Shown here one piece after another: positions 1 through 12,078 of a stretch of DNA of 64,000 nt. The notes below the pieces were generated by a model. That model ran no database searches. It saw only the letters and a list, made by a program, of their open reading frames with translations, and was not told where the DNA came from. Position 1 is the stretch's first letter, and every line of letters starts with the position of its first letter. The stretch lies in contig NC_031477.1 in assembly GCF_000006565.2 (NCBI RefSeq), positions 3,933,137 through 3,997,136 on the forward strand. Direction: 5' to 3'. A program made the translations under genes and the position numbers. The DNA comes from Toxoplasma gondii ME49 (lineage: Eukaryota > Apicomplexa > Conoidasida > Eucoccidiorida > Sarcocystidae).

Positions 1-1312
1 AGGAAGGAAAAACCTCGAAGAAGCCGAACTTCAACGCGACCAAAAACTCTTGACAGTAAGATATTTATATATGCATATATATATATATATATATATATTT
101 CTAGTAAGGTGCGTGTGTGTAAGAGGGCAAAGGCGTAACTGACGAGCGCATAGACGTGTATATGCACGCACCCATATATATATATATATATATATATGTG
201 ATGGATATATACGGATATGTGTTGCACAAGACTCGGCAGCACATGAAAACGTAGGTTGAATAGTGATCTGAAAGCCTGTTTTCTAGGTGTTCTTGTCGCC
301 TTCTCGAACCCTGCGTTCTTCTGTGTTCAGCCTGTGTACACGCTTCTCAGTCGCCCACTTGCCGCACTGATGCACGCATCTTCTCTTGGGGTGTACAGAC
401 ACTTGGCGGCGATTTTCGGTCGCGCGTTCTTCACCAGCGGGGCGGCCCGGACCTCGGCAAGGAGTCTGCGGGCGTCTGTCAGCCTTCCGTGTGAGCGTTT
501 CGCTGGATTTTTGCTTGGACAAGAGTGTTTTCAGCGGGTGCACGGGAAACTGCCGTCGCTGGCGTTGCCTCCCCCTGCTGCAGCCGTTCATTTGTGCGGG
601 CTTCGGCTGTAGGGTCTCTGCGTCCACGTGGATCTGATGCAGGCCACAATATCTACAGACGTCTTAGACTCTGAGACGGGAATGCACACAGTCGAGATCT
701 CTGTAGCGCAGGCTCGCGGTAAACGTAGAAGCGGCTTACTGATGCAGAACTTTGGGAAGAGTTGCGTCGTTTGGGTGACCGGCGAATCGATGAAGTTCGA
801 ACGCCTCGCTCAATGCATGCGCGGATGCCCGCAGATCTCTTCTGTCACCCTCGAGGTCTCGCGGGGGGCTCAAGAGACTTTGCTTCTCGGGCTCCTCACC
901 TGTTTTCACAAGGTGGAAGGATCCTTATGTCGCTGGTCTCATGCTTCCGGTTATCTTTAGCTCAACTGTAGAAGTCCAGCAAGCATCTCAGATCGACATC
1001 TGAATAGATCTTGTACATACTCCTGGACACGTTTATATGTTGGCGTGTATTGTGTGGACGCATGCAGCCATGTGTGTAGCAAGGCATGTAAATACATACG
1101 TATATATATATATATATATACGTAGTTGTATATGTTTTGATGTATGGAGAGCGTGAGTGTGCTTTTTACTGAATAGGATTCCATTGGTGAAGAACGGACA
1201 CTGGAGTTGTCTGTGGCTGCTGTCCACCATCACGCCAGTCGACTGCTGAAGACAGGTGTCAAGGCGCGACTGCATGTGTGTGGATGTTGGGTTTAAACTG
1301 TGTCGCATGCAG
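1..1312. other. Window start: intron or spacer upstream of the RS-protein exons
   Basis: No exon could be supported here. The stretch holds three (TA)n runs (about 61-100, 173-197 and 1100-1120). A plus-strand frame at 628-960 stays open but matches no family I recognise. Earlier exons of the RS-rich gene that ends at 2450 may lie here or before the window. Confidence 0.4.
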
Positions 1313-2450
1313 AGACAAGTGCGGCAAGGCAGCATCTTCGGAAGCGGATCGGGAAAGAAGTCTGTGGAGCAAGAGATTGAAAGAGAGAGGCGGGCGTTCC
1401 CATGGCTTGCTCAGCCGTTTCAAAAACGTCTCTTCACCTCGACCGGCAGAGTCCGCGATTCGCCGGGTTTCACCATTCTCTCATTTTCTGCTAACGGACG
1501 GCAGGGAACGATCCGTTCCGCGTTCCGCTTCGCGTTTCTCGCCTCGGTTTTCTCCTGGAGTTTCGCGTCGCGTTGCTTCGGCGAGTCGAAGAACAGACGC
1601 GAGAGCAGACAAGTCGCAGTTCGCGGAGATCCGCAGCGGCTCTCACTGGGGGGGCAGAGAAGGTGACTCAGACAGAGGAAGAAGGTAGGGTGCGAACGGC
1701 GGTTTTCGAGCTCCCAGTTTTGCCACATGAGGCGTCCCCTCTCGAAATGGCCAAGTCGTGGAATAGGGTTCCGATCATTTCAAGCGAAGGGCCTAAGTTG
1801 TGGAGAGAAAGGGAAGAAAATCGCAAAAGGAGACAGTCCGCGTGTTGCAGCCCACATAGAAAGAAATTCGGTATTTTCCACCTAGAAAAAGTCTGTTCTG
1901 TCTGTCTCGTATGAGTGTCTCAACAAAAGACGGGTGTGGACACGCAAATGCGTTCGAATTTCCAATCTGCGCACATATATGTGTATATATATATATACAC
2001 GTATATACATATATATGCACATATTTGCATATATATATATATATATATATATATGAGGGTTGTCGTCACTACGTTTGGTGTGTCTGTGCAGACCTATGCG
2101 TTTACGTGAGTGATAGAGGGCGAGTGTGGCTCTGTCCAGAGAAACGCTTTTGTCGTGACCGCTGTGTTTTCAGACGAAGTCGTAGCCGTGGTGACGAACA
2201 ACGGGGAAGAAGACTCCCTGTGGAGAGGTCGCGAAGGTTTTTCGCGCGAAGTCGTTCCCGAGACCACGCCCGCCTCTCATCCCCCGACAGGAGCTCGTCC
2301 CGAGTGCGTAGTTCCTCAAGAAGGAAAGCCATCTGGAGAGGGCAGTCTCGCGAAAAGATCTATGAATCAAGGAAGCGAAACCTTTCTGCAGCGTCGAACA
2401 CAGTCAACGAATGGCGACGGAAGCATTTCCGTTCCAAGCAGAGTGACTGA
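1313..2450 (+). CDS. RS-rich protein, last two exons (5' end not seen)
   Basis: Two exons join in one frame: 1313-1684, with acceptor tgcag and donor AAG/gtaggg, and 2174-2450, with acceptor ttttcag and stop TGA. The phase fits: AG from the first exon plus A from the second makes Arg. The joined product is very rich in Arg and Ser, with RSRSRG and SSSRVRSSSRR runs in the second exon and RSASRFSPRF in the first, and it ends in KQSD. Such RS domains are typical of SR splicing factors and their partners, where they mediate protein-protein contacts in nuclear speckles. No RRM or other catalytic or binding domain is visible, so the specific function is not known. Upstream exons with the start codon were not found and may precede the window. 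A chance RS-like frame in GC-rich DNA remains possible. Confidence 0.45.
1973..2054. repeat. (TA)n microsatellite cluster
   Basis: Broken TA runs with TG and CA interruptions, in the intron between the two RS-protein exons. Confidence 0.9.
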
Positions 2451-5400
2451 AGATGAACTGTAGAGCTCGCCTGCTTCTGCATTTCCGACGAAGAGACCAT
2501 TCTTTTTCGGCGTGGCTGGTGTTTCGATGCATGAGGAGAGGGGTGCAGAGTTTCTGGGCGAAGGCGACGCAGAATCGTCCGACACGCGACCTGGGGGTTG
2601 TGGAACGAGTAATCCCTTGATCGGCGCGCCTGTGATTTTTCTAATCCGGGACGGTCTTTTAGGCGGGAACGACTCCACTGAAGATCGACACCTGCGGGTT
2701 CTCGTTCTTCACTGCAAGAGTCAAGACGTTTTCAAGAGCTGCTGTGTTGCGGCGTGCATGCGTCACGGGAAAAGCATTGCAGACTGGAAAGGTCTCCTTT
2801 TTGATTCGTTTTTTCGGTGGAGACAGTGTCACTTGTTGCAGAGACTTGACAGCTTTCTGTACAACTAGTTTTATGTGCCGGCTTCGAAAAAGGGCATAAA
2901 GTGGTTTGACTCATATACGAGGAGAGAAGGCGACGTCGTGCTGTGGTAAAAATGATCCAGGGGGCTCTGTTCGCCCTTTGGGAGGCCGAGACGCGTTCTG
3001 CACGTGGTCCTGCGTAGGTCGCGTGTGAGAGGATGAATCGAATTAAGTATGGGAGAGTTTCAGCGTTCGTCGTTAAACGATGAGTAGAAAAAACAACGTT
3101 AAGCGCCCGTTTCCAGCCTCGTCAGAAATGTGCCTCAGCTGCATGCAGCGGGAATGTGGAAGCGCGCAACCAGTGGCGGTTTCATAGATGCGAAGAGTCC
3201 ACACAAACTGCATTTTACATCTACATTTGACGAAGAGCAGTATGGATGATCCTCGTTTGATTCTACCTGTGAATTCTCGACCGGTAGCAAGGGTCGCGTG
3301 GGGAGACACCCTGTAATAGTTCGGATACTGCGTTCGACCCAAGCGATGAGAGACAGGCAAACGACGGATCGCAGCTCAGCAAACGCGAAGACAAGAAACC
3401 GAGTATCGACTCAGATGGACAGAACACGTAACTGATCCTTGTGCTATTTGTCTTAGTTGAGTCTTCAGATTAAGCGATACTAACGTTTTTCGGAACTAAA
3501 GTCAGCAGGCTCGAAGGGAATGTGTGCAGCCAGCCTGGCTCATTAAACCGGCCTGGATTCGTAGACGAAACCTCAATGGTAAGATTGACTTTCTTCCGGG
3601 AAGCGTCCACCTGACGCCTGGTGTATGTACACCCCATCGCGGCGTCTCACTGGCACCGAGTTTCGGTGATGTCTGCAAGAAGAACGCGTATGCCGGAGAG
3701 AGATCCTGGGCTTTTCGAATCGCCAGAGTTGGCAAGTGTGTAGACTGAGCTTCTTCGAGGTCGAACCGTATCGGATTTGCGCCCCGACAAATATGCTGAA
3801 TTCTTACCTTGGCTCGTGAGCTGCGGTCCGCCGTGTAAGGCAGTAGTCTCCGACGAGAAAAAGCGAGGCACATCGACGCGGGAGAAACCTGATTCCTGAC
3901 CTGGCAAGCCGCGTTCTTGGGTATGTTTTTATCGGGTTTAGTGGCTTAGCATGCTTGTGAATGCAGGACATCATCCCGCAAGGGGATCTTTTCCAGAGGT
4001 TTACCAAGGGCACACCGCTGCCTCATCTGCACGGTCAGTGCACAACGAGGCGCCATTGCTCGTGTTTGAGTCGAGGCAGCGCTGTGCGTGTTTCGTCTCT
4101 ATTTCCCAATTCGGACGCCCAACTTTTTCTCGCGAAATACCCCTCAATTGTGTTTGCTCAACGCCCTCCCACAACTTCTCTTTGCGTACCGACAGTTCCT
4201 CAGAGCAACTTTTTCTGCGGGCAGTAGAGACGTACGGCCTGCAACTCGTGGACTTGCACAAGCAAAGGGCCCGGTAAAGAACAGGTTCAGCATTCCTCTT
4301 GTGGGGCAACAGGCGAGACCACTGCTTGCGTACGTTTGTCCTTGTTCCGCAATTTCCCTCCATCGTCTAGAAGCGCATGCTTCGGCTCAACTCAAAAAAC
4401 CGGTCTGGCCGACCTCACCTTTCTGCAAGGGAAATAAACTCAAACTTGGAGACGCAGCGGAGCCCCTCCGTCCAGCGCGCAGGCGTCTCTCAGCGAGGGG
4501 GGCGGAGATTTCCTCTGCGCTTTGACTTCTCCCGCGACCTGAGGCGGTTGAGGAAAGAGTTCTCCGCTCTGGAGAAGCCGCTGTCGGCGGTCTTTTTGAA
4601 GAGTCTTTGGGACGCGGAGAGCTTCCCAGACAACGTTCACTACCAAGTGTGGAGATTCTTCAGCCCCTGAGCTCCGGAGAGCACGCTTTTTCGTTGAGCA
4701 GTTGCCGACCGACAGAGGACGAGCATCTGGATCCCGGTTCGCCCCCTGCATCTAGTGGTGTGGAAGCATCTACGTTTTCTGGAAGGAACTTGAATTGCTT
4801 TCTGTTTCTACGTTTTTAACCGTCTGGAGCAATTTGCTCCTGCGACTATTAATACCTCGCGGGACGCACGAGAGCTGCCGCCGCCGTGTTGGTGTTGGGA
4901 GTGTCGCCCTTGCGAGACGAAGCGCGTTCGTGCTCTTGTAACGCATTGTTTTTTTTAAGTTTCATTGGCTGTTGTCCAAGTCCTCTGACGCACTGAAGAT
5001 CGCTTCCCCGTTTTCTCCAGAGCTCTTTTCCACCGAGTGCTGGTGGCCAGCAGTCCTGTCTCTCCTGTCTCCTCTCCTGTTTCTCCCCCCACGTCCCCCG
5101 CGTGAGGAAGTCTTTGTTTTGAGTCGGCCTATTCCTCCACGAATTCTCACACTGACGCTTTGCCGACATGCGAGTGCACCTAAACGTGTTGGAATTCAGC
5201 ATCGTACGACGGTAAGGATTTACCACCTAAAGTATGTTCTCGGCATTTCCAGTTCTTTCAGAAGTGAAACGTGGGCGCGCTCCGCGGGACTCGTCTGTTT
5301 TCCGCCGTGTCATCCTCGACCTTCTTTCCACGTTGTGTTCCCGCTTGAACTCCCGCTTTTTCACAGAAGGACGCTGTTTGAGTAACGCGGCTTCGTCCAC

Positions 5401-5526
5401 ACTTTTTTGCCGTCCACCCCAGCCGCACAGTGTGTTCGAGCGCTAGCGGGCCGAGAGACCCCTCGTCTCTCCTCACACATTTACCCTCAATCCCAGGCGT
5501 TTTGCCCTGAACCCCTTTTCACCGCG
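2451..5526. other. Spacer and probable 5' UTR/promoter of the oxygenase gene
   Basis: About 3 kb without a supportable gene. Open frames of up to 145 codons occur on both strands (for example a 120-codon ATG frame on minus at 4001-4363), but none resembles a known protein and they overlap each other. There are no (TA)n runs. An interrupted inverted repeat, GGTGTA-TG-TACACC, lies at 3620-3633, and the palindrome gctgcatgcagc, which contains the common ApiAP2 core GCATGC, lies near 3138. Confidence 0.4.
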
Positions 5527-8500
5527 ATGGACGGCCACGGTTCGCCGGCGCTGCGACGCGAGTCGAACTTTTTCACCTCCGCCCATGTGCCGAGGGTCCA
5601 CTGTCACGACAGCGCAGGCGTGTTTGAACAGGCGGTCGGCCCCCCAGCTCTCCCGCAGGCGGATTCCCCCGTCGTGTGTTTGCCCGTCGCTCCTGAGGAA
5701 GTCCAGAGAATGGAAGGCGTATGTCAGTCGCCGCCTGTGAGGCCGATGCATCCGCGTTTGCCGGGGAACAAATTCAGGGGGCTGCGAGCGACAGACCCCA
5801 CGCATGCAGGAAGCTCGCCGTCAGCTGTGAGGCCGCCGACGGCTTCTCTGGGGGTGCTGGACGCGGCCGCCGTGCCCGTCGCTCCTCGCCGCGCGGTGCG
5901 AGTGTCCGGCAGCGCGAAGGGTGTCGTAAGCCGCGACGTCGCGGCAGAAAGTGGGCGGACGTCGAGCGCGCTCGCAGGCGGGGTCATTCCGTCCATCAAG
6001 TCTCTCTTTGCGTTCGGCACTACCGCAGCCAGCGCGCTGCCGAGATCCAAAGAGGCCGCGCCTGCAGCCGAGAAGCCCAGAGCTGCGGGTCCCCGCGAGG
6101 CGCTGCGGATCTACCGGCGCGGCCCGCCAGGTGTACGTACGCCCCACGAACCGCTGGGGTACGCCGGGGCAGGCGTCCCGAGTCTGTCTCGCGGCCAGCT
6201 CGCCTTCAGCCATCTGGTGCAGCAGGCGAACACGCCGGCAGGCGCTCAGCTGCCGTGTCTCCTCACGGCCTCTCGCGGCGCGCTTGCGGAGAGCCAGTTG
6301 CGCCAGGGGGCGAAAATCGATGTGAACGGAGGCTCCAGCTGGGTCGACTCGGCAGGAAACTTATGGGCAGTCCCCCTCGTGATGGAGACTTCGCCGGCTG
6401 CGCAGCGCCCGCACGACTCACGGGCGGGGCGAATGGCGAGCTCAAAAAGAGTGAGTTTTGCGTCTGGGGTCGAGAAGCGATCGCCTTCTTCGCTGATTCA
6501 CGCGGCGAGTCTGAGGGCCGCGACGCCTGCCCTGGCTGCCGGCACTCTCCCGGCGGGACGCGACGCCTCGCAGATGCCTGAGGCTCAAACTGCGGGCGCT
6601 GCGGCGGTCGCGGCGCCTGGCCTCCACGCGCTTCAAGGCGTGGCGCACAGACGCGAAGTTCTGAAGGTCGCGGCTGAGCAGAGCAAGCCAGAAGGACCTC
6701 AGGGTGCTCGACCAGGAGGCGTGGCTGTTGCGCATGCAGTTGCGAGTCAGCCTAGAGAGGCACAGATGGCGGCAAGAGTTCAGGGCCTCGAGGCTGCAGC
6801 CGGGCCAGAGACCGGGCACATCGTCGGCGGAGGTGAAAGCCACGTTTTGCTCGAGTTCGGGCAGGCGTATCCGGACGGTGTCTTGAAGGCGTGCAAGAAG
6901 ATCGTCGAAGTGAATCCGGACACAAACCGTGTCGAGACTCGGCTGGTCCACAAACTCATGATTCACGAGAGTCCCGACGTCTTCATCATGCCCGAGCTTC
7001 TCACCCCCGCGACATGCGACAAACTCGTCAAGATGTGCCAAGGTCGCTGGCAACCAAGCAAAACCAGTCGAGGACCTCTGCATGCACTCCCGGTGAGTGC
7101 GGCCGCAAGTCTGCTTCTCCACTCCTTTATCGAGTCGCTTGGTGTCAGTCTCCTTTGTCAAGGCTTTTCGTTCCAATCCTTCGCCAGGTCGTCTCTTTAT
7201 ATGGGTTTATCAGGGCCTGTGTTTCTTCCCCTTTATCGAGTCGTTTGTTTCTGTTATCTTCGCCTCACCCTTCACTTCTGTGCGTGCGTGCTGGAACAGT
7301 CGTGTTCTCTGTGTCCACTCTGATTTCTCGACAGTCTGAAGTCGGGCTACGACAACAAACGGGACGTGACAGAAACAGTATGAGTGGGGCATGAACTGCA
7401 CGTAATGCAAATTACAGCTATATCATGAGTGGATTTTTAACGCAAATCGTGCGTAAAGCAAGTGCATAATGCAATTTATAGATAATGCAAGATGCTCAAA
7501 ACGCACCTGGCAGATTGCATCCGCTTTCAGGCCCGCATCTTTTCGGGCTTGGAAAGGTCGTGGATTCTGTTTTGTCTCGGCTGACGTGTCTTTGTTGTGT
7601 TCTTTGGTTTTTTTCGCGTGAAAACCGGGCGTTCCCCTACCCCTTTGTTGTCGGAGTGGTCAACGTTGTCGCCACTTCCAGATTCATAAGGCGCGGTGCA
7701 TCCGTACCTGCAGGGTTAGGGATTGGCAGAAAACCATCTGAATGTTGCAAGTTCGTTTGTGCTTTCAGGCCGTCAAGATACGAGGGAGAGCCTTCTTCGT
7801 TCCTGCCCGTGGTCAGCAGCAGCTGGCGTCTGGCAGGATGAGGGCAGGGACCGTGTGTTGAGTAGCGCAGAACGCATGCGTGTAGTTTCCGGTCCAGTGG
7901 CTTGTCCTGTTTCTTCAGTGAGAAGTCGTTCTTGAGCGCGTGCGTTGACGTTGCGATGATGCGTATTTGGTTTGCAGAATGAATATTCTTCCGGAGAGAG
8001 TTTGTCCCGGACAAGCATGTCGGTGCGCCTCGCTCCTGGGGAGACTCCTGAAGTGGAAAATTTGGAGAACATCGTGGCCGCTTTCGCAGAAATGCCCATC
8101 AGCCACCTCGAGCCGCTCGTCGTGGTCAAGTACGAGGAAGGCGAGTTCTTCAAGCAACACCACGACGGCCACTTCCGTCGCACAACCATCCTGGTCTACC
8201 TAAATGGTACGTCGGAAAGATCCATGCGCACGTCACTGAAGCAAAAATAACAACTTTATTCATATTTTTGTATGTATTTGGTCAGACAAACATATCAACA
8301 CGTTTTGATTTCTAAGTGATTTGTTTGAGGACCTGAATCTTCTCAGTCCTCTTAGGAAAGAAAAATACGTGTATTCCCTCTCCGTGATGTTCAGCTGTGG
8401 GTGCTCAGAAGAAGACCCCGGAGTGGGAATGTGACGAGTCAGTATTCACCAGGAGCGTGTCGCTTTTCTTTCAGTGTTTCTACGTGACCGTCAAAGGTGT

Positions 8501-9690
8501 CTGTACAGCGCGAAGGTTCCCACAACTCGTGTGGTTCGTTTTATTCGCTACATCTGCGACTGTCCACGCCTGCGCATGCAGACGTGGCCCACGGAGGCGA
8601 GACCGAGTTTCCGCATCTGGGTCTGAAGCTGTCGCCGACGAAGGGCTCCGCAGTGATGTGGCGGAACGTCTTTGAGTCGAATCAAATTGACCCGCGAGTC
8701 CTCCATGCAGGGCTGCCGACGCTGGCGGGGCAGAAGTACGTGATCAACTGTTTTTTCAACCAGCGTCCGGTGCGCTTTGCTTCTCCGACGGAAGGCGCAG
8801 TCAATGGCAGTCTTCCGCAGTTGCCTAAGTCAGAGCCGCGAGGCCCGGCGTCTCCCACGGGACTTCTTGCCTCGCCCTCCGTGGCTGCTGCGCCTGTGGA
8901 TCAGCAGAACCGACCCCGCCCAAATCTGGCAGCGTCTGCCGCCGTACCCCAGGCGATTCGGCCGGGACAAAGTCCGATCGTGGAATGTGCGAGAACGATC
9001 TCAGCTCCGCGCGCTCCTCAGGTGCACGCGCTCTCCTCTGCGGATCTCCAGAACTCCCAGGTCTCCGTGCAGCGCATGCAAGCCGCTGTCCAGAGAGCCT
9101 CCACGTCAGTCACGTACACTTCGGGTGGAGGCAACTGCGCCGCCGTGACAGCTGGCCCTCGTCTGGCTGGCGTGCCCACGACTGGGGCCTGTGCCACAAA
9201 TAGAGCTCACACGCTACGTGTGATTCCTGAGATGCCCCAGTACCCTCTGGGAGAACCTTGTCAAGTGCCTCACCCTGGCTTCATGCATCCAGGGCGTGCA
9301 GGGAAGTCTGCTCAGTATGGGCACCAACTGCCACACTACGGCGCGGCGTTGCCGCACGCGCCAGGGTACGTGTCTGTGGGTGGATCGATGGGAATGCATG
9401 CAGGCTCTCAGTGGGGAGGCACGGTGGGCGGGAATCACACAGCCAATTTCGCGCAAATGGGAGCTGCGATGGCAGGACCGATGGGAGGGATGATGGGAGG
9501 GAACGCAGGAGCAAATTTTTTCTCCAGTGCACCTGCTTTTATGATGGTTTTCGGCCCAAATGGCGTGCCGCAGATGAAACCGTTGACGCAGGAGCAGGTG
9601 GATGACGGCGTAGGGAAGTATCTGATTATGGAAGCCATGCAAAACATGAAACCCCCCGTCCCGCCAACTTCTGCGGAAAGGCGGTACTGA
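5527..9690 (+). CDS. 2-oxoglutarate/Fe(II)-dependent prolyl 4-hydroxylase-like protein
   Basis: Three exons (5527-7092, 7978-8206, 8582-9690) encode about 967 residues. The start is the first ATG of the open frame (MDGHGSPALRR). Residues 1 to about 480 are an Ala/Pro/Arg-rich, probably disordered region. The oxygenase domain covers about 490-665 and spans all three exons. The first part of the iron site is His583-x-Asp585 (in KQHHDGHFRR) and the distal His is 640 (in VLHAGLP). Lys650, ten residues later, is placed to bind the C5 carboxylate of 2-oxoglutarate. GGETEFP and the HAG-x-P block are typical of prolyl 4-hydroxylases. The tail (about 670-967) is rich in Gln, Pro, Gly and Met, with a GMMGGN run. 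No signal peptide or membrane segment is seen, so a cytosolic or nuclear enzyme is likely. Apicomplexans have a Skp1 prolyl hydroxylase (PhyA) and a second enzyme, PHYb. The long extensions make a PHYb-type assignment possible, but this is inference. Confidence 0.85.
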
Positions 9691-12078
9691 CTTTGCTGGG
9701 GGCTGTAGCGCTGGTGAAAAGAGGAACAAACAGGAGCTCTCATACTAGAAAGCTCACCTCAAAATAGTACTTTTGTGTGAGGAGCAGGAAACGCGTTGTC
9801 TACAGAAAGCACGCGAATGCTCATTTGCGACCGGGTGATGCGGTGAACGCCGCAGAGCCAGCGACAGCGAACTGCATTCCGCAAAAACGATTGTGTTTCT
9901 CCTTTCAAGTAGGGTGTGGCGGTCCGACAGTTCGCAGAGCGCAAGTACGATGAAGTTACGTGAGCACCGTTGACTTTGAGCTTCAAAGGAGGGGCACACG
10001 GTTTGTCTTTTGTGGAGAAGATGTAAAGATTTGTTTTGTCCGTGTGACTGTGTGAAATGCCATTGCACACTGGTGAGCAGACTCTTGTGTCGCCGCTTTG
10101 TGGAAATTGATAGTGAAATATCCCGTAGAATCGTTTTGTGGGTGTGCGCATGTTTGATAGTATGTGTTGTATCAGTCCTGAAATGTGTGGTTAACAGAAA
10201 ACGCCAGCCACACGATTGACCAAGTAGGACAGATAAACCGTTAGACTAACAATCAGAAAGGAAACTCCCACAGGGCATGGAAAAGAGTGTTGCTCAATTC
10301 CGCGTAACGCAGAGGCTGGAGTACAGGTGTCTGCGGTCGAACTCAAAAGTTAAAGACGAAACTAATTACGTGTTTGTGTCATACGCTCAAATTCTTCGAC
10401 TGCCAGCATTGGTCACAGTAGCGGACATCCTGCCAAAAGGCATTTTCGGTAAGAGGTCGTCAGGAAGAATAGGTTTCGAACATGGGAGAACTTGTTTCGC
10501 GCGATAATGTAGCACGTGATGTTCGTTTGGGGGTACTTTTTCCCGTGCAGTCAACAGGGGAGAGCTTGGGGTTCGCTCCCAGCAGCAGACGGTACTGGTT
10601 CCAAAGGGGGCGATAGCGGACACGAATTGCCCCGAGCGGGAAAACATGAGTTAATAACGAATCGAAGACACGGTACGAACTTGTGGAATTCGTGCTCTGT
10701 GATTTCGAGACCCTGTATGAAGTATGGGTGCAACTGCCTTCGATTAACAAGCGGTGAAAACTCCACAGGCACAAGCCAACGTCAGTTCATCTATATGGGA
10801 ACGCAATTGGCGGCAGCTCCCTTTCAGAATTAGCGATAGCGTATAGCGGAAGAGATGATGAAGACAACACAAGGTTAAATCGTAACAGTACGGATCAAGC
10901 ATTGCCTGGAGGGGTTAGTAGAGGAGACCAGACTAACCCAGCTATGCAGGTAGATTCATTCCAATGGGCAAACCAATGGCTGAACTTTCCGCGAAAACAG
11001 AGAATCAGGGAAATGAATCCGATTAGAAGGAATGGAGTGGACTAAAAGCGTTCGGACATTGCTAGTAGCGAACGTGCTTATCGCAGTATTCTTCAGGGTC
11101 GGATGAGTTAATTTGGAACACACGGAAGAATCAGACATGCGAACGTTTCAGTTTGTGAAGCAGAACGCTGTTACACTCATCGCAGAGAGACCATGTAGAG
11201 AAGAGAGGCAAATTGACCAGCGGGGCGGTTGCTTTCGCGGATTCTGAGCTGAAACGGAATACAGGGATCACAATTCAATGTAAATCGATGCCAGTCTCCA
11301 TCGTAGGACACGAGGAATGCAAAGTCCTAGTACACAGACAGATGAAGATGACGTGGGGAAGTGGCACAGGGAAGTGCAGGCTTCCATCGGCCTGGCTTCG
11401 ACGGTATTTGCTGTGCGCTCTTCGATATTGGATAGCGGCAGCAATGAGGGGTTTCAGCGAAGCAGGAACTGCAGCAAAAACATAAACCGACAACAGAACG
11501 CCATATTTAGTCACGGGTCACTGTAATGTGAACTAGAGAGATAGACTACACAAGGATGAGCGATGCCTTCCAGATCGTTTGATCCTACGGGCTGTTCCTC
11601 GTCGACACACATCTAGGAGTACTTCGTTTGGGAATGCCACCCAAAGTACGAACAGTTACAAAATATAATTTCTCTCATGAGGATATCCTACACGACGTTT
11701 CATGCTTCTATTAGAAAGAATGTATAAACATGTTGTGGTCTACAGCTCCCACAGAACAGACGCTGCAAGGATCGGAAATTCAGCTGGTAGCGTTCGCCAC
11801 TACAGGCGTGGGAACGAGTGATTAAACATGCTCGATCGAAAGAGTTGTAAATCAAAACCGAATTCGCAGGGTGCGATTCCTCGGAATGCCGTAAGCTGCC
11901 AGCGTTGTCCTCTAGCTTTCCACTGTCCAGAGAATGAAATGGAGTAGCGAACAGGTTCGATTAGAACTCCGGCCAGCTTCCGGGAAAGCCGGCAGACACG
12001 GCACAGAAAAAAAGTAAATCTCTCAGATGCCTGAGCAGTCATCGTGACTTGCCGAATTCAGGGTTGAGCAGTCCGCGC
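9691..12078. other. Spacer downstream of the oxygenase gene
   Basis: About 2.4 kb of mixed-composition DNA without (TA)n runs. Only short, overlapping open frames occur (at most about 130 codons). Nothing recognisable was seen on either strand. The first part is presumably the 3' UTR of the oxygenase gene. Confidence 0.4.

Noticed and set aside
2512..2868. 118-codon plus frame after the RS-protein stop
   Set aside because: It has no ATG at its start and no recognised content; more likely 3' UTR.
5721..7176. Long alternative frames (286 codons plus, 244 codons minus) over the oxygenase exon
   Set aside because: They are shadows of the Ala/Pro/Arg-rich coding exon; the catalytic domain continues in the chosen frame.
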